Assembly: GCA_964567755.1 (NCBI GenBank)
Contig: CAZMNW010000069.1
Location: 62,001 to 126,000, forward strand
Source: DASRJW01 sp964567755
GTDB lineage: Bacteria; Krumholzibacteriota; Krumholzibacteriia; G020349025
Length of the DNA: 64,000 nt
Direction: 5' to 3'
Below the pieces are notes generated by a model that was given only the letters and a program-made list of their open reading frames with translations, was not told the DNA's origin and did no database searches. Of the stretch, positions 53,315 through 61,616 are shown one piece after another. How positions within the stretch are numbered: position 1 is the first letter of the stretch; each line of letters opens with the position of its first letter. Both the position numbers and the translations under genes were made by a program.

Positions 53315-54721
53315 GTGACGGGAATCCGATCGGCCGTCGTGGGCCTGGCCGTGGGGGCATGCCTGCACGTGAACAGCGTGTGCGCCGTCACCGTTCCGGC
53401 TGGTTTCGCGGTCACGATCTTTCTCGACAATTTACAGATGCCCTCGCCGCTTGCGTTCGGCCCCGATGGCTATTTGTACGTGGCGACACTCGATGATCAG
53501 GTCCGCGCTGCCAAAGATCTGAACGCGGATGGCACCGCCGATACTCTCGTCAGCTTCGCCGCGGGAATGACGAACCCGACGGGCCTACTCCATCATGATG
53601 GAGCCCTGTTCGTGTCCTATCGCGGCGAGGTCGCTCGCTACCGCGATCTGGACGGAGACCACGTTGCCGACGTGGTCGACACGATTTTGACCGGGATCCC
53701 CGTCGGCGCCGGGCGCAATTACGATCTCACCCGTGGACCCGACGGCAGGATCTACATGGGCGTGGGCGCGGCGACCAATCTGGGAACGCAGGCCCACCCC
53801 TGGTCGGCGACCATCCTGCGCTTCACCACCGCGGGCGATTCGGTCACGATCTTCGCCACCGGCGTACGTGTCGCCTACGATCTCGCCTTCAATCATGCAG
53901 GTGAGCTTTTCGCTGCCGACAACGGGCCGAGCGCCGAATCGACACAGTGCTTCGAAGCGCCCGACGAGCTCAATTGGATTCGCGAGCGGCAAGATTACGG
54001 CTTTCCGACTTGCTTCGGCTTGGGGGATTGCGCCGACGTCGGAGATTTCTGTGTTCCGCCGCCGTGCGGTGCCGGCGATTGCGACCTCGGCGGTTGTGAT
54101 GCAGCCATCACGGATCCTATCGCGCTCTTCGACCCGCATAGCTCGCCAGACGGGCTCGTCTTTGGCTCCGGCTTCGCAGGTTTCGGCCCCGGAGATCTGT
54201 TCGTCGCCGAGTTTGGCCAGACTGCACCTTCCGGCGGCTGCATGACATCGTTTGGTCACCGCGTGTCGCGGCTCGCCGTGACCTGGGATGGCGCGTCGTG
54301 GGTCGCAGGCCTACCGCAAGCGTTCGTCACCGACGTCGGCAGACCGCTCGACGTCGCCGTCGGACCGGACAGCGCCCTTTATGTCGCCGACTACGAACAC
54401 GGCCGGGTCTACAGAATTCACCGTCAAACGTTGGCCGGAGCCGAAAGCATGCAAGCGCCGGTATCGTCGTTCGCGCTCTATCCCAATCCGGTGCGGGATC
54501 GGTTGCATCTGGTTTGGGAGGCGTCGTCCGATGTTGCGTGCTCCGCCGTGGTCTACGACATTGCCGGCAGGCGAATCGTGCGCATCGAGAGGCTCGCCGC
54601 CAACGCGGGCAGCTGGAATCTCCTGGGCCCGGCCCAGGCGCGTGTGCATCCGGGAATCTACGTGATGCGACTCGCATGCGGCACCCGCACCGCGGCGAAA
54701 AAGTTCCTCGTGGCTCCGTGA
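53315..54721 (+). CDS. Secreted glucose/sorbosone dehydrogenase-like propeller with sorting tail
   Basis: The 468-residue exported protein has a signal peptide (SAVVGLAVGACLHVNSVCA). A six-bladed propeller of the GSDH/PQQ-dependent sugar dehydrogenase type follows: MPSPLAFGPDGYLYVATLDD, GRNYDLTRGPDGRIYMGVGA, and LAFNHAGELFAADNGPSAES with DELNWI. A Cys-rich insert (residues about 235-270) is probably disulfide-bonded. The end is a FlgD/T9SS-like tail beginning FALYPNPVRDRLHLVW and finishing TAAKKFLVAP. Whether it binds PQQ is uncertain. The start is GTG 53315, directly after the Trm112-like stop, so translation is likely coupled. Confidence 0.85.
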   Translation: MTGIRSAVVGLAVGACLHVNSVCAVTVPAGFAVTIFLDNLQMPSPLAFGPDGYLYVATLDDQVRAAKDLNADGTADTLVSFAAGMTNPTGLLHHDGALFVSYRGEVARYRDLDGDHVADVVDTILTGIPVGAGRNYDLTRGPDGRIYMGVGAATNLGTQAHPWSATILRFTTAGDSVTIFATGVRVAYDLAFNHAGELFAADNGPSAESTQCFEAPDELNWIRERQDYGFPTCFGLGDCADVGDFCVPPPCGAGDCDLGGCDAAITDPIALFDPHSSPDGLVFGSGFAGFGPGDLFVAEFGQTAPSGGCMTSFGHRVSRLAVTWDGASWVAGLPQAFVTDVGRPLDVAVGPDSALYVADYEHGRVYRIHRQTLAGAESMQAPVSSFALYPNPVRDRLHLVWEASSDVACSAVVYDIAGRRIVRIERLAANAGSWNLLGPAQARVHPGIYVMRLACGTRTAAKKFLVAP

Positions 54722-54798
54722 CGCTGCTCCGGCTGAATCGCGCCGGTGTGTGATGGCGCTGCACTCACGGCCGGGGACACGCCCCCGATCGCCAGGCT

Positions 54799-54827
54799 TG
54801 CAAATTAGAAATGTGACTTCTATAATG
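54799..54827 (+). promoter_or_regulatory. Consensus-like sigma-70 promoter for a leaderless mRNA
   Basis: TTGCAA (54799-54804), a 17-nt spacer, and a perfect TATAAT (54822-54827). The predicted start of transcription, about 7 nt after the -10, coincides with the ATG at 54834, and no ribosome-binding site is present. The mRNA is therefore probably leaderless. The AT-rich promoter stands out from the GC-rich surroundings, and an interrupted inverted repeat (AGAA, 7-nt gap, TTCT) lies between the two boxes. Confidence 0.75.
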
Positions 54828-54833
54828 TAAGCC

Positions 54834-56012
54834 ATGATTCCCCGACGTCACACCGCACTGCTGCACCGGCTCCTGCGGGAGTTCCCGTCGGTCACGATCC
54901 TGGGCCCACGCCAGTGCGGCAAAACGACCTTGGCGCGCCAGTCGCTGCCCGGATGGACATACCTCGATCTCGAGCGGCCGCGCGATGCGACACCTCTCGC
55001 CGCCGATCCGGAGGCGCGGCTGGAACAGCTCGGTGACCACGTGATCCTCGATGAGGCGCAGCAGGTCCCGGAGGTCTTTCCGATCCTACGCGGCGTGATC
55101 GACCGCCGTCGTCGGGCAAAGGGACGCTTCGTGCTGCTGGGCTCTGCGTCACCGGCCCTCGTCCGCGACATCTCGGAGTCGCTGGCCGGGCGAACCGCGA
55201 TCCTCGATCTCACTGCACTTCGCTGGAGCGAGATCCGGACACGCCGGGGCGCGCGCTTGCAGACCTTGTGGGTCCGCGGCGGGTTCCCCAGCGCTTTTCT
55301 GGCCCGCGGCGAACCTGCGCACCGCGACTGGCTCGATTCTTATGTGCGCACATTCATCGAACGTGATCTTCGCCGATTGGGAATCGACTTCTCCACCTCA
55401 ACGATGCGCACGCTCTGGACCATGCTGGCGCACGTGAACGCCAGGCTCTGGAACGCATCGCAACTCGCGGCATCGCTTGGCATCACCTATCATACGGTCA
55501 ACCGATACCTGGACATCCTGGAGCAGACCTTCCTCGTTCGTAGGCTGCAGCCGTACCACGCGAATCTCAAGAAACGGCTCGTCAAGAGCCCCAAAGTCTA
55601 CTTCAGAGACACTGGCTTGCTGCATTTCTTCCTCGGGATACACGGCCCACGAGAACTCGATGTCCACCCTGCACGCGGCGCGAGTTGGGAGGCTTTCGTC
55701 GTCGAGGAGGTGATCTCTGCGCTGCAAATCGCCGCCCCCGAAGCCAACGTGCACTTTTGGCGCACAGGGACAGGAGACGAGGTGGATCTGCTCCTGCGCC
55801 ACGGGTCACGCCTCGTGCCCGTCGAGATCAAGCTGCACTCCACACCGTCGCCCGCGGACGCCGGAGGCGTGCGCCGATGCATGCAGGATCTCGGCTGCAA
55901 GCGTGGATACGTGGTGTACCCGGGTAGCGAGGACTACTCGCTCGGCGGGGGCGTCACGGCGATCGCGGCGGAGAGACTCCTCGCGGACCCACGCAACGTC
56001 GCGCGTCTCTGA
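54834..56012 (+). CDS. AAA+ ATPase with DUF4143 domain
   Basis: The 392-residue protein has an N-terminal P-loop (ILGPRQCGKTTLARQ), Walker-B-like DHVILDEAQQVPEVFP and a sensor strand FVLLGSASPAL. A winged-helix part follows (LAASLGITYHTVNRYLDILE), then the DUF4143 C-terminal domain (KSPKVYFRDTGLLHFFLGI; GDEVDLLLRHGSRLVPVEIK), which resembles a PD-(D/E)XK nuclease core. The family is widespread and mobile, and its role is not established. The gene has its own AT-rich promoter and probable leaderless start, consistent with an independent, perhaps horizontally acquired unit. Confidence 0.93.
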   Translation: MIPRRHTALLHRLLREFPSVTILGPRQCGKTTLARQSLPGWTYLDLERPRDATPLAADPEARLEQLGDHVILDEAQQVPEVFPILRGVIDRRRRAKGRFVLLGSASPALVRDISESLAGRTAILDLTALRWSEIRTRRGARLQTLWVRGGFPSAFLARGEPAHRDWLDSYVRTFIERDLRRLGIDFSTSTMRTLWTMLAHVNARLWNASQLAASLGITYHTVNRYLDILEQTFLVRRLQPYHANLKKRLVKSPKVYFRDTGLLHFFLGIHGPRELDVHPARGASWEAFVVEEVISALQIAAPEANVHFWRTGTGDEVDLLLRHGSRLVPVEIKLHSTPSPADAGGVRRCMQDLGCKRGYVVYPGSEDYSLGGGVTAIAAERLLADPRNVARL

Positions 56013-56093
56013 TCGAACGACAACGGTGCAGCCCGGCAACCAAGAGGCCTCAACGTGCGCGGTCATTCGCTCGGATGCCCGAAGCATAACCGC

Positions 56094-57581
56094 TCACCGG
56101 ATGGACGTCGGCACCGGCTGATCGCGTGGCAGCACCGACTGCGGCTGCGGCGACTTCTCGCGACGTGTCTCGAAATCGCGCCGGGCCGCATCCAGCAGGT
56201 TGCTGTCGCTCATGAGCTCGAGCGCCGCGCCGGCGAGCGTGCGCGCGGCGACGAGCATGCCCTTCTCGCCGATCGACATCCCCGTGCACGCGACGACTTG
56301 CCAACTGTGCCCGGGCGCTCCGTGGGTAAAGCACGCGGTGTTGATCCCGCCCGTCGGCACCCGCCAGCTGACGTTGCCGACATCGGTCGAGGCCGGCATG
56401 TGCCAAGGCTCTTCGGCCAGCGTCATCACGGTTTCGAACAGCGGCTCGGCCGGGGCATCGGCGATGTCACTCTGCGTCCGGCGCGCGAACTCGCGCTCGT
56501 CGGCGGCGAAGTGGGGTGGCCCCACGCGTTCCAGATGCCGCTGTAGTACCTCGCTCAATGCGCGGTTGGGGAGCAGCTCGAAGAGATCGCTGTCCAGCTT
56601 CTCGCTCATGGTCGTGCGTGTCATGCGCGCCGCCCCGTCGGCGATCTCGCGCAATCGCTCGAGCATGCGCTCGGCATCCCGGTGCACGTTGGCACGCAGG
56701 TAATACCAGACCTCGGCTGTCGGTGGCACGACGTTGGGCTGGCCGCCGCCGTCGGTGATGACGTAATGCACCCGCGCATCTTCCTTCAAGTGCTCGCGCA
56801 TGTAATTGGCGCCGACGTTCATGAGCTCGACGGCATCGAGAGCGCTCTTGCCATCGGCGGGTGACATGCTGGCGTGGGCGCTCGTGCCGTGGAAGCGATA
56901 CTTGACCGAGATGACGGCCTTGCAGGTGTTGAACTGCACTCGTGTCTTGTCCCCTGCGTGCCAGTGCAACGCCGCATCGAGGTCGTCGAAGAGTCCCGCA
57001 CGCGCCATGTACACCTTGCCGATGCCAGTTTCTTCGGCCGGTGTGCCGTAGAGACGGATCGTGCCCGCGGGGCCGCCGTTCTGCATCCCCTGCCATACGG
57101 CGATGGCGGCTCCCACACTCGCCGTCCCGAACACCGAGTGCCCGCAAGCATGGCCCGCGTCGAGCTCCGGGTTTTCGGCCCGCGGTTGCCGCGTCGATTC
57201 CGCCGCCTGACTGACACCGGGAAGAGCATCGTACTCGGCGAGGATGCCGAGGATGGGCCGGCCCTTGCCGGCGGTGGCGATGAACGCGGTGGGCATTCCG
57301 GCGACGCCATGCTGCACTTGAAAGCCCTCGCGTTCCAGCAATGTCATGAGCTCGCGCGCGGCGCGATGTTCTTGGAGACCCACCTCGGGATGACTCCAGA
57401 TGCGCTGGTTTACGGCGCGCAATGTGTCGGCATGCTGTTCGATCCAGCGATCCGCGATGGCATACGGCGGCATGGTCTTGCGTGCCGCCGCCGCTGGCGT
57501 GCTTCCTAGAACCGATGCGCCGAAAGCGACAGCGACAGCGCCCGTGCGAAGGTGTGCCGACCGAAACCTCAGTGTGGGCAT
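56094..57581 (-). CDS. Secreted M20-family amidohydrolase (AbgB-like)
   Basis: The 495-residue protein has a signal peptide (TGAVAVAFGASVLGSTPAAA). The M20D hydrolase core has metal ligands visible in LDAGHACGHSVFG (Cys-Gly-His), the catalytic EE pair in LYGTPAEETGIGK and HWHAGDKT. A dimerisation domain follows (KYRFHGTSAHASMSPADGK), then a late His in FTHGAPGHSW. The closest named relatives are p-aminobenzoyl-glutamate hydrolase AbgB and similar amidases; the substrate is unknown. Start ATG 57581, with GAGGAGAG 4 nt upstream. It is divergent from the CBM20 gene. Confidence 0.9.
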   Translation of the reverse strand: MPTLRFRSAHLRTGAVAVAFGASVLGSTPAAAARKTMPPYAIADRWIEQHADTLRAVNQRIWSHPEVGLQEHRAARELMTLLEREGFQVQHGVAGMPTAFIATAGKGRPILGILAEYDALPGVSQAAESTRQPRAENPELDAGHACGHSVFGTASVGAAIAVWQGMQNGGPAGTIRLYGTPAEETGIGKVYMARAGLFDDLDAALHWHAGDKTRVQFNTCKAVISVKYRFHGTSAHASMSPADGKSALDAVELMNVGANYMREHLKEDARVHYVITDGGGQPNVVPPTAEVWYYLRANVHRDAERMLERLREIADGAARMTRTTMSEKLDSDLFELLPNRALSEVLQRHLERVGPPHFAADEREFARRTQSDIADAPAEPLFETVMTLAEEPWHMPASTDVGNVSWRVPTGGINTACFTHGAPGHSWQVVACTGMSIGEKGMLVAARTLAGAALELMSDSNLLDAARRDFETRREKSPQPQSVLPRDQPVPTSIR

Positions 57582-57779
57582 GAGACTCTCCTCGTGGGCG
57601 CGTTCGACCGTTCGATTCGGGTGCGCCCCAGCCTACCACAGGCACGGGACAGTCCTCGTAAGCTGTTGTAACCGTGCTGGTTGATAGTGACTCCACGGGC
57701 GAATGTGGGGGTCGCGTGTGCACTCACCCAAGAACTTGTCCGTGACGTGGAGAACGGCTAGGTTGGTGTGTAGGTACGC

Positions 57780-57798
57780 GACATCGCCAGGCGATGTC
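57780..57798. promoter_or_regulatory. Perfect 19-bp palindrome in the CBM20 gene leader
   Basis: GACATCGCC (57780-57788), one central A, GGCGATGTC (57790-57798). It ends 3 nt before the GGGAGGG ribosome site of the CBM20 gene. The tight centre does not favour an RNA hairpin, so a dimeric repressor operator is the likelier meaning. It is unproven, because a palindrome of this length can arise by chance in a window of this size. Confidence 0.45.
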
Positions 57799-57814
57799 TG
57801 GTGGGAGGGTGCGG

Positions 57815-58282
57815 ATGCGGGTGGTGCGAATTCTCGCCTTGGGTTTCGTTGCGTGGGTTGCGTATTCGGTGGCGAGATCCAGGAATACGCGCGCTCATGC
57901 TTCGACGCAAAGCTCGCAGAAAACATCAGCGACCAACGGCCGTCGCCATGCCAATGGCGACTCTCCCTCGGTCACGGTCGAATGGCGCGTGCGCGTTCCC
58001 GAAAGCACTCCGGCGCGTTCCGCCGTGTACGTATGCGGGGGTCATCCCATGCTCGGGAATTGGGATCCCAGAGGTCTGCGCATGACGCGTGAAGGAACTT
58101 CACTGTATCGCGGCGAGCTGCACGTTCCGGCAGGCACACTTCTCGAATACAAGTTCACCCGTGGTTCTTGGGACGCGGTCGAAACGCTGCAAGACGGGAT
58201 TCTGCGCCCCAATCGCACGCTCGCAATCCGCGCGCCCGAACAGGTAGTTGCCGAGGTCGAGGCCTGGTCCGACCAGCGCTGA
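57815..58282 (+). CDS. Membrane-anchored starch-binding (CBM20-like) domain protein
   Basis: The 155-residue protein has a short N-terminal hydrophobic segment (VVRILALGFVAWVAYSVA) that acts as anchor or signal, a Ser/Thr-rich linker, and a CBM20-like domain. That domain shows VYVCGGHPMLGNWDPRGLRM, then the acceptor strand LYRGELHVPAGTLLEYKFTR with WDAVET. The Trp of GNWDP and the Lys-Phe pair match the usual starch-binding surface. No catalytic domain is attached. Start ATG 57815, 6 nt after GGGAGGG (ATG 57794 is also in frame). It could hold alpha-glucan near the envelope; a link to glgP elsewhere in the window is only functional speculation. Confidence 0.85.
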   Translation: MRVVRILALGFVAWVAYSVARSRNTRAHASTQSSQKTSATNGRRHANGDSPSVTVEWRVRVPESTPARSAVYVCGGHPMLGNWDPRGLRMTREGTSLYRGELHVPAGTLLEYKFTRGSWDAVETLQDGILRPNRTLAIRAPEQVVAEVEAWSDQR

Positions 58283-58292
58283 CGGGCCGCCG

Positions 58293-59369
58293 CTAAGCCC
58301 AGGACACGAGCGGCCCGCGGGCGAAGGCTCGAGTGCCGGGACCCGTCACGTGTCCGAGGCGCAAACGAAACGAACCGGCGCATGCGATCATGGCGGCGTT
58401 GTCGGTGCACAGCTTGGGCGGCGGGAAGTGCAACGCAGCTCCCAACGGCGCGAGTGCTGCTTCCAGCCTCTCGCGCAAGCGCGAGTTGGCGGCGACCCCT
58501 CCTGCCAAATACACATGCTGCGCCTTGGTCGCGCGCACGGCCGCCGACAGGCGTTCTGCCAGCATGTCGACGATCGCCTCCTGCGCGCTCGCGAGGATGT
58601 CGAAAGCGCGTTGCGGCAGGACTGCGAGCTCGGCCAGCGTGCGCTCGCCGGGGGCCATCCCGGCGTCGAGCGGCGGCACATGCGTGAGCGGGCTGAACCC
58701 ATCGCGCTCGAGGACGAGACGCGCCGCCGTCTTCAAGCCGCTGAAGCTGAAATCAAACTCACCGTCCTTGAGACGTGCACGCGCGAAGCGCACCGCGTTG
58801 CGATCCCCACGCAGCGCCAGCTTCTCCACCATTGGCCCCGCCGGGTAAGCGATGCCGAGCATCTTGCCGATCTTGTCGAAGGCCTCGCCAGCCGCATCGT
58901 CACGCGTCGCTCCCAGCTCCTCGAAACGGCCGAGGTGCGGCATGCGCACGAGCTGCGTGTGGCCCCCGGAGATGACGAGGACGACGCAAGGGAACTGCAT
59001 GTCCTCGACCAACCAGTTCGCCATGATGTGTCCCTCGATGTGATGCACACCGACGAACGGCTTGTCGAGCCCGAAGGCGTAGGCAGCTGCAGTCGACAGA
59101 CCGACGAGGAGCGAGCCGAGGAGACCGGGACCTGCGGTCGCCGCGATGCCATCGAGCGCCGCAGGGGCAACGCCGGCGCGGTCGAGTGCGCTCTGCATGA
59201 CCGGTAACATGTGTTTCAGATGTTCGCGCGAGGCGAGCTCCGGCACCACCCCGCCATACTCTTTGTGCGTGAGCTGCGATGCGACGACGTTGGCAAGGAT
59301 CTCGCGCTCGTCTCTGACCACCGCGGCCGCGGTGTCGTCGCATGACGTTTCGATGCCAAGAACGAGCAA
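58293..59369 (-). CDS. tsaD: tRNA N6-threonylcarbamoyladenosine transferase TsaD
   Basis: The 358-residue ASKHA-fold enzyme transfers threonylcarbamoyl to A37 of ANN-decoding tRNAs, together with TsaB/TsaE. Motifs: VLGIETSCDDTAAAVV at the start, GGVVPELASREHLKH, ATAGPGLLGSLLVGLS, the metal histidines in GVHHIEGHIMANW, VISGGHTQLV and the late GGVAANSRLRE with CTDNAAMIA. The length is normal. The start is TTG 59369, with AAGGAGG 4 nt upstream. Neither tsaB nor tsaE is in the window. It lies downstream of the thioredoxin gene on the same strand. Confidence 0.97.
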   Translation of the reverse strand: MLVLGIETSCDDTAAAVVRDEREILANVVASQLTHKEYGGVVPELASREHLKHMLPVMQSALDRAGVAPAALDGIAATAGPGLLGSLLVGLSTAAAYAFGLDKPFVGVHHIEGHIMANWLVEDMQFPCVVLVISGGHTQLVRMPHLGRFEELGATRDDAAGEAFDKIGKMLGIAYPAGPMVEKLALRGDRNAVRFARARLKDGEFDFSFSGLKTAARLVLERDGFSPLTHVPPLDAGMAPGERTLAELAVLPQRAFDILASAQEAIVDMLAERLSAAVRATKAQHVYLAGGVAANSRLRERLEAALAPLGAALHFPPPKLCTDNAAMIACAGSFRLRLGHVTGPGTRAFARGPLVSWA

Positions 59370-59493
59370 CGGGCCTCCTTCAACATTCGTCCGCGCGCGA
59401 ATCGACTTCGAGTCCGCGTCCAGCAGAGTATGCCATTCGCCGCAGCACGGTCGAAGAGAAACGAACGGCTGGACGGAGGCGGGCTGGAGCCGC

Positions 59494-59941
59494 TCAACGG
59501 GTTGAGGTGATCAGCTCGCGAGCAGAACGCGTGTGCGGATCGTCGGGGTATGGCAGCTGCGGACCTGTAGCCCAGGACGTGCATGGCCTTGTTGTCGAAG
59601 CCGTCCAGGAACAGCATCGTCGGAATGCCTTTGACCTCGTACCACTCGGCGGCCGTCCGTTCCCGATCGTAATCGACTCGAACGCAGACGAACTTGGCGG
59701 CGAGCCCTGCGATCTCGGGCTGGTTCCACACTTGCACGTCCATGGCGCGGCAGGGGCCGCACCAGTCGGCATAGAAGTCCACCAGAAGCACTTTGTTCTC
59801 TTGCTTGGCTCTCTTCTTGGCCGCGTCCAGGTCGTGCAGCCACTGGATAGCCCGAGCCGGGGTGGCCACCAGCTGAATGGCAGTGATGCTGGTTCCGAGG
59901 ACGAATGCTTGGAGAATGGAAGCCGAGTGAGCGCAGCGCAT
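59494..59941 (-). CDS. Secreted thioredoxin-like protein, probably frameshifted near 59555
   Basis: The protein begins at ATG 59941 (AGGAGG upstream) with a signal peptide (VLGTSITAIQLVATPARA). A thioredoxin domain follows with the CxxC motif VDFYADWCGPCRAMDVQVW and the cis-Pro loop GIPTMLFLD. After HVLGYRSA the reading frame continues as Arg/Ser-rich non-family sequence running 150 nt into tsaD. The neighbouring frame instead gives LPYPDDPHTRSARELITSTR and a stop at 59494, a plausible end for this domain. A single-base indel around 59550-59565, real or an assembly error, therefore best explains the locus. Expected role: periplasmic disulfide reduction. Confidence 0.75.
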
Positions 59942-60020
59942 CGGACCTCCTGCATGCAGAGCCGCGAGTCTATGGGGCCGGGTTCCAGTGCGTCAATCCA
60001 TGCGCGCGCGCTGTGCAGGC

Positions 60021-61469
60021 TCACGAACCCGGCAGTGTCGCGATACGCTTGAGGAGATCCACTTCGCGCTCGTAGGCGCGCAGCAGCAGATGGCGCAAAT
60101 CCGGGTTGTCGCGATCGTTTTCCAGCGCCGTCTGCAGTTCCTGGACTGCCGTGGTCACGATTTGCAAGCTGCCCTGGGTGAGCGCGTCGAGCTGGATCTC
60201 GCCGGCTGTGACGCGGTTGTCGAGCACTTGTCGCAGCGCATCACGCTGGCGCACGTAGTCGCTCTCGGCGGCCTCATAGAGGGCGATCGCCTGCGGATCG
60301 AGCTTGCGCGCCGGAGCCTCGCCACGATCGGCGACGAAAAGCAGTGCCGCACCGAACACGACGATGCCGGCAGCGCCGAATAGAACGGGGCGGCGGTTGC
60401 GCTGCAGCTTCTTGCGCATGATGTAGATGCCGCTGTCCCGCCGTGCTTCGATCGGACGACCTTCCAAGTAGCGACCGATGTCGGTGGAAAAATCATGCGC
60501 CGATGCATAGCGCCGCTCCGCCTCCTTGGCGATGGCCTTGAGCACGATAGTCTCGAGCTCGCTGTCGATGGGACACTTGCCGCTCACGCTGCGACCGCGT
60601 TCGGAACGGCGATGGATGCCGCTCTGACTGCTCCAGGCGCGCGCCGGGCGCCTCGGTGGAGTCTCGGTGATGTGGCGCAGGATCTCGACGATGCGTGTCG
60701 TTTCCGGGTACGGCGTCGCGCCCGTCAAAATCTCGTACAGAATCACGCCAAGCGAATACACGTCCGTGCGGCCGTCGATCTCTTCGGGATTGGCGCGCAC
60801 TTGTTCTGGCGACATGTAGGCCATCGTGCCGAGCACTTGCCCGGTGAGCGAGGCGAAGGAATCGGCACTGGCCACGAGCGTCCGGGCCAGACCGAAGTCC
60901 ACCAGCTTCGGCTGCCCGTGATCGTCGACCAGAATGTTCGAGGGCTTGAGGTCGCGGTGAATGACCCCGTTTTCGTGTGCGTGGTGCGCGGCATCCAAGA
61001 CGACACGGAACACCTGCAGCGTGTCTTCGACGCTCAGCACACGCTGGTGGACATGTTGGTCGAGCTCCACCCCGTGCACGTACTCCATGACGAAGTAGGG
61101 GTGACCGGCGCTGGTCGTTCCAGAGTCGAAAATGGAGACGATATGCCGATGGTTGAGCTGGGCGACGATCTCCACCTCGCGCTGGAAGCGCTTGCGGGCG
61201 GCGCTGTCGGCATGCGGCCCTTCGCGCAGCACCTTGATTGCCACGGCGCGGCGGGTGGAAAGCTGCAGGGCGCGATAGACGATCCCTTGCCCGCCGCGAT
61301 GCAGCTCGCGCAAGTCCGCATAGCCATCGATGACCGGAGAAAAGGCAGGGGCCCCGGCATCGCGGTCGATATCCGAGTCGAAGCCGCCCCCGACCTGGGT
61401 CTGTTCGAGATCCAGTGGCAACGCCTCCTCGGACCGCGGCGGCGGGGCGTCGTCGTTCTCGTCACGCAT
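60021..61469 (-). CDS. Transmembrane Ser/Thr protein kinase (PknB-like) with short sensor module
   Basis: The 482-residue protein has a kinase domain (about residues 45-330) with Gly loop LHRGGQGIVYRA, Lys in VAIKVLREG, catalytic loop VIHRDLKPSNILVDD, DFGLA and MSPEQVRA. One membrane helix follows (PVLFGAAGIVVFGAALLFVA, about 360-380), then a 102-residue extracytoplasmic helical tail. The last 50 residues (TALENDRDNPDLRHLLLRAY, then EREVDLLKRIA) resemble the tail of the anti-sigma factor encoded divergently. ATG 61469 follows AAGGG; the frame is open to 61580, but that part is not kinase-like. It faces the sigma-factor gene across 147 nt. Confidence 0.93.
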   Translation of the reverse strand: MRDENDDAPPPRSEEALPLDLEQTQVGGGFDSDIDRDAGAPAFSPVIDGYADLRELHRGGQGIVYRALQLSTRRAVAIKVLREGPHADSAARKRFQREVEIVAQLNHRHIVSIFDSGTTSAGHPYFVMEYVHGVELDQHVHQRVLSVEDTLQVFRVVLDAAHHAHENGVIHRDLKPSNILVDDHGQPKLVDFGLARTLVASADSFASLTGQVLGTMAYMSPEQVRANPEEIDGRTDVYSLGVILYEILTGATPYPETTRIVEILRHITETPPRRPARAWSSQSGIHRRSERGRSVSGKCPIDSELETIVLKAIAKEAERRYASAHDFSTDIGRYLEGRPIEARRDSGIYIMRKKLQRNRRPVLFGAAGIVVFGAALLFVADRGEAPARKLDPQAIALYEAAESDYVRQRDALRQVLDNRVTAGEIQLDALTQGSLQIVTTAVQELQTALENDRDNPDLRHLLLRAYEREVDLLKRIATLPGS

Positions 61470-61616
61470 GGTGCCCTTTGGAGAACCCTTGGATGAGACG
61501 AACGAACTGGGGTCCAGGGTTGCACACGAGTTCAGGACCAGCATACTGCGTCGGGACCCGGGCGCTGGGCAGCGTTTCAAACCCTTGGCGCACCGGAAGC
61601 GTCCAACTGGACAAGA

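Noticed and set aside
59216..59493. Extension of the thioredoxin frame into tsaD
   Set aside because: The residues lose all family character after about 59555, and the overlap with tsaD's start and ribosome site is implausible.
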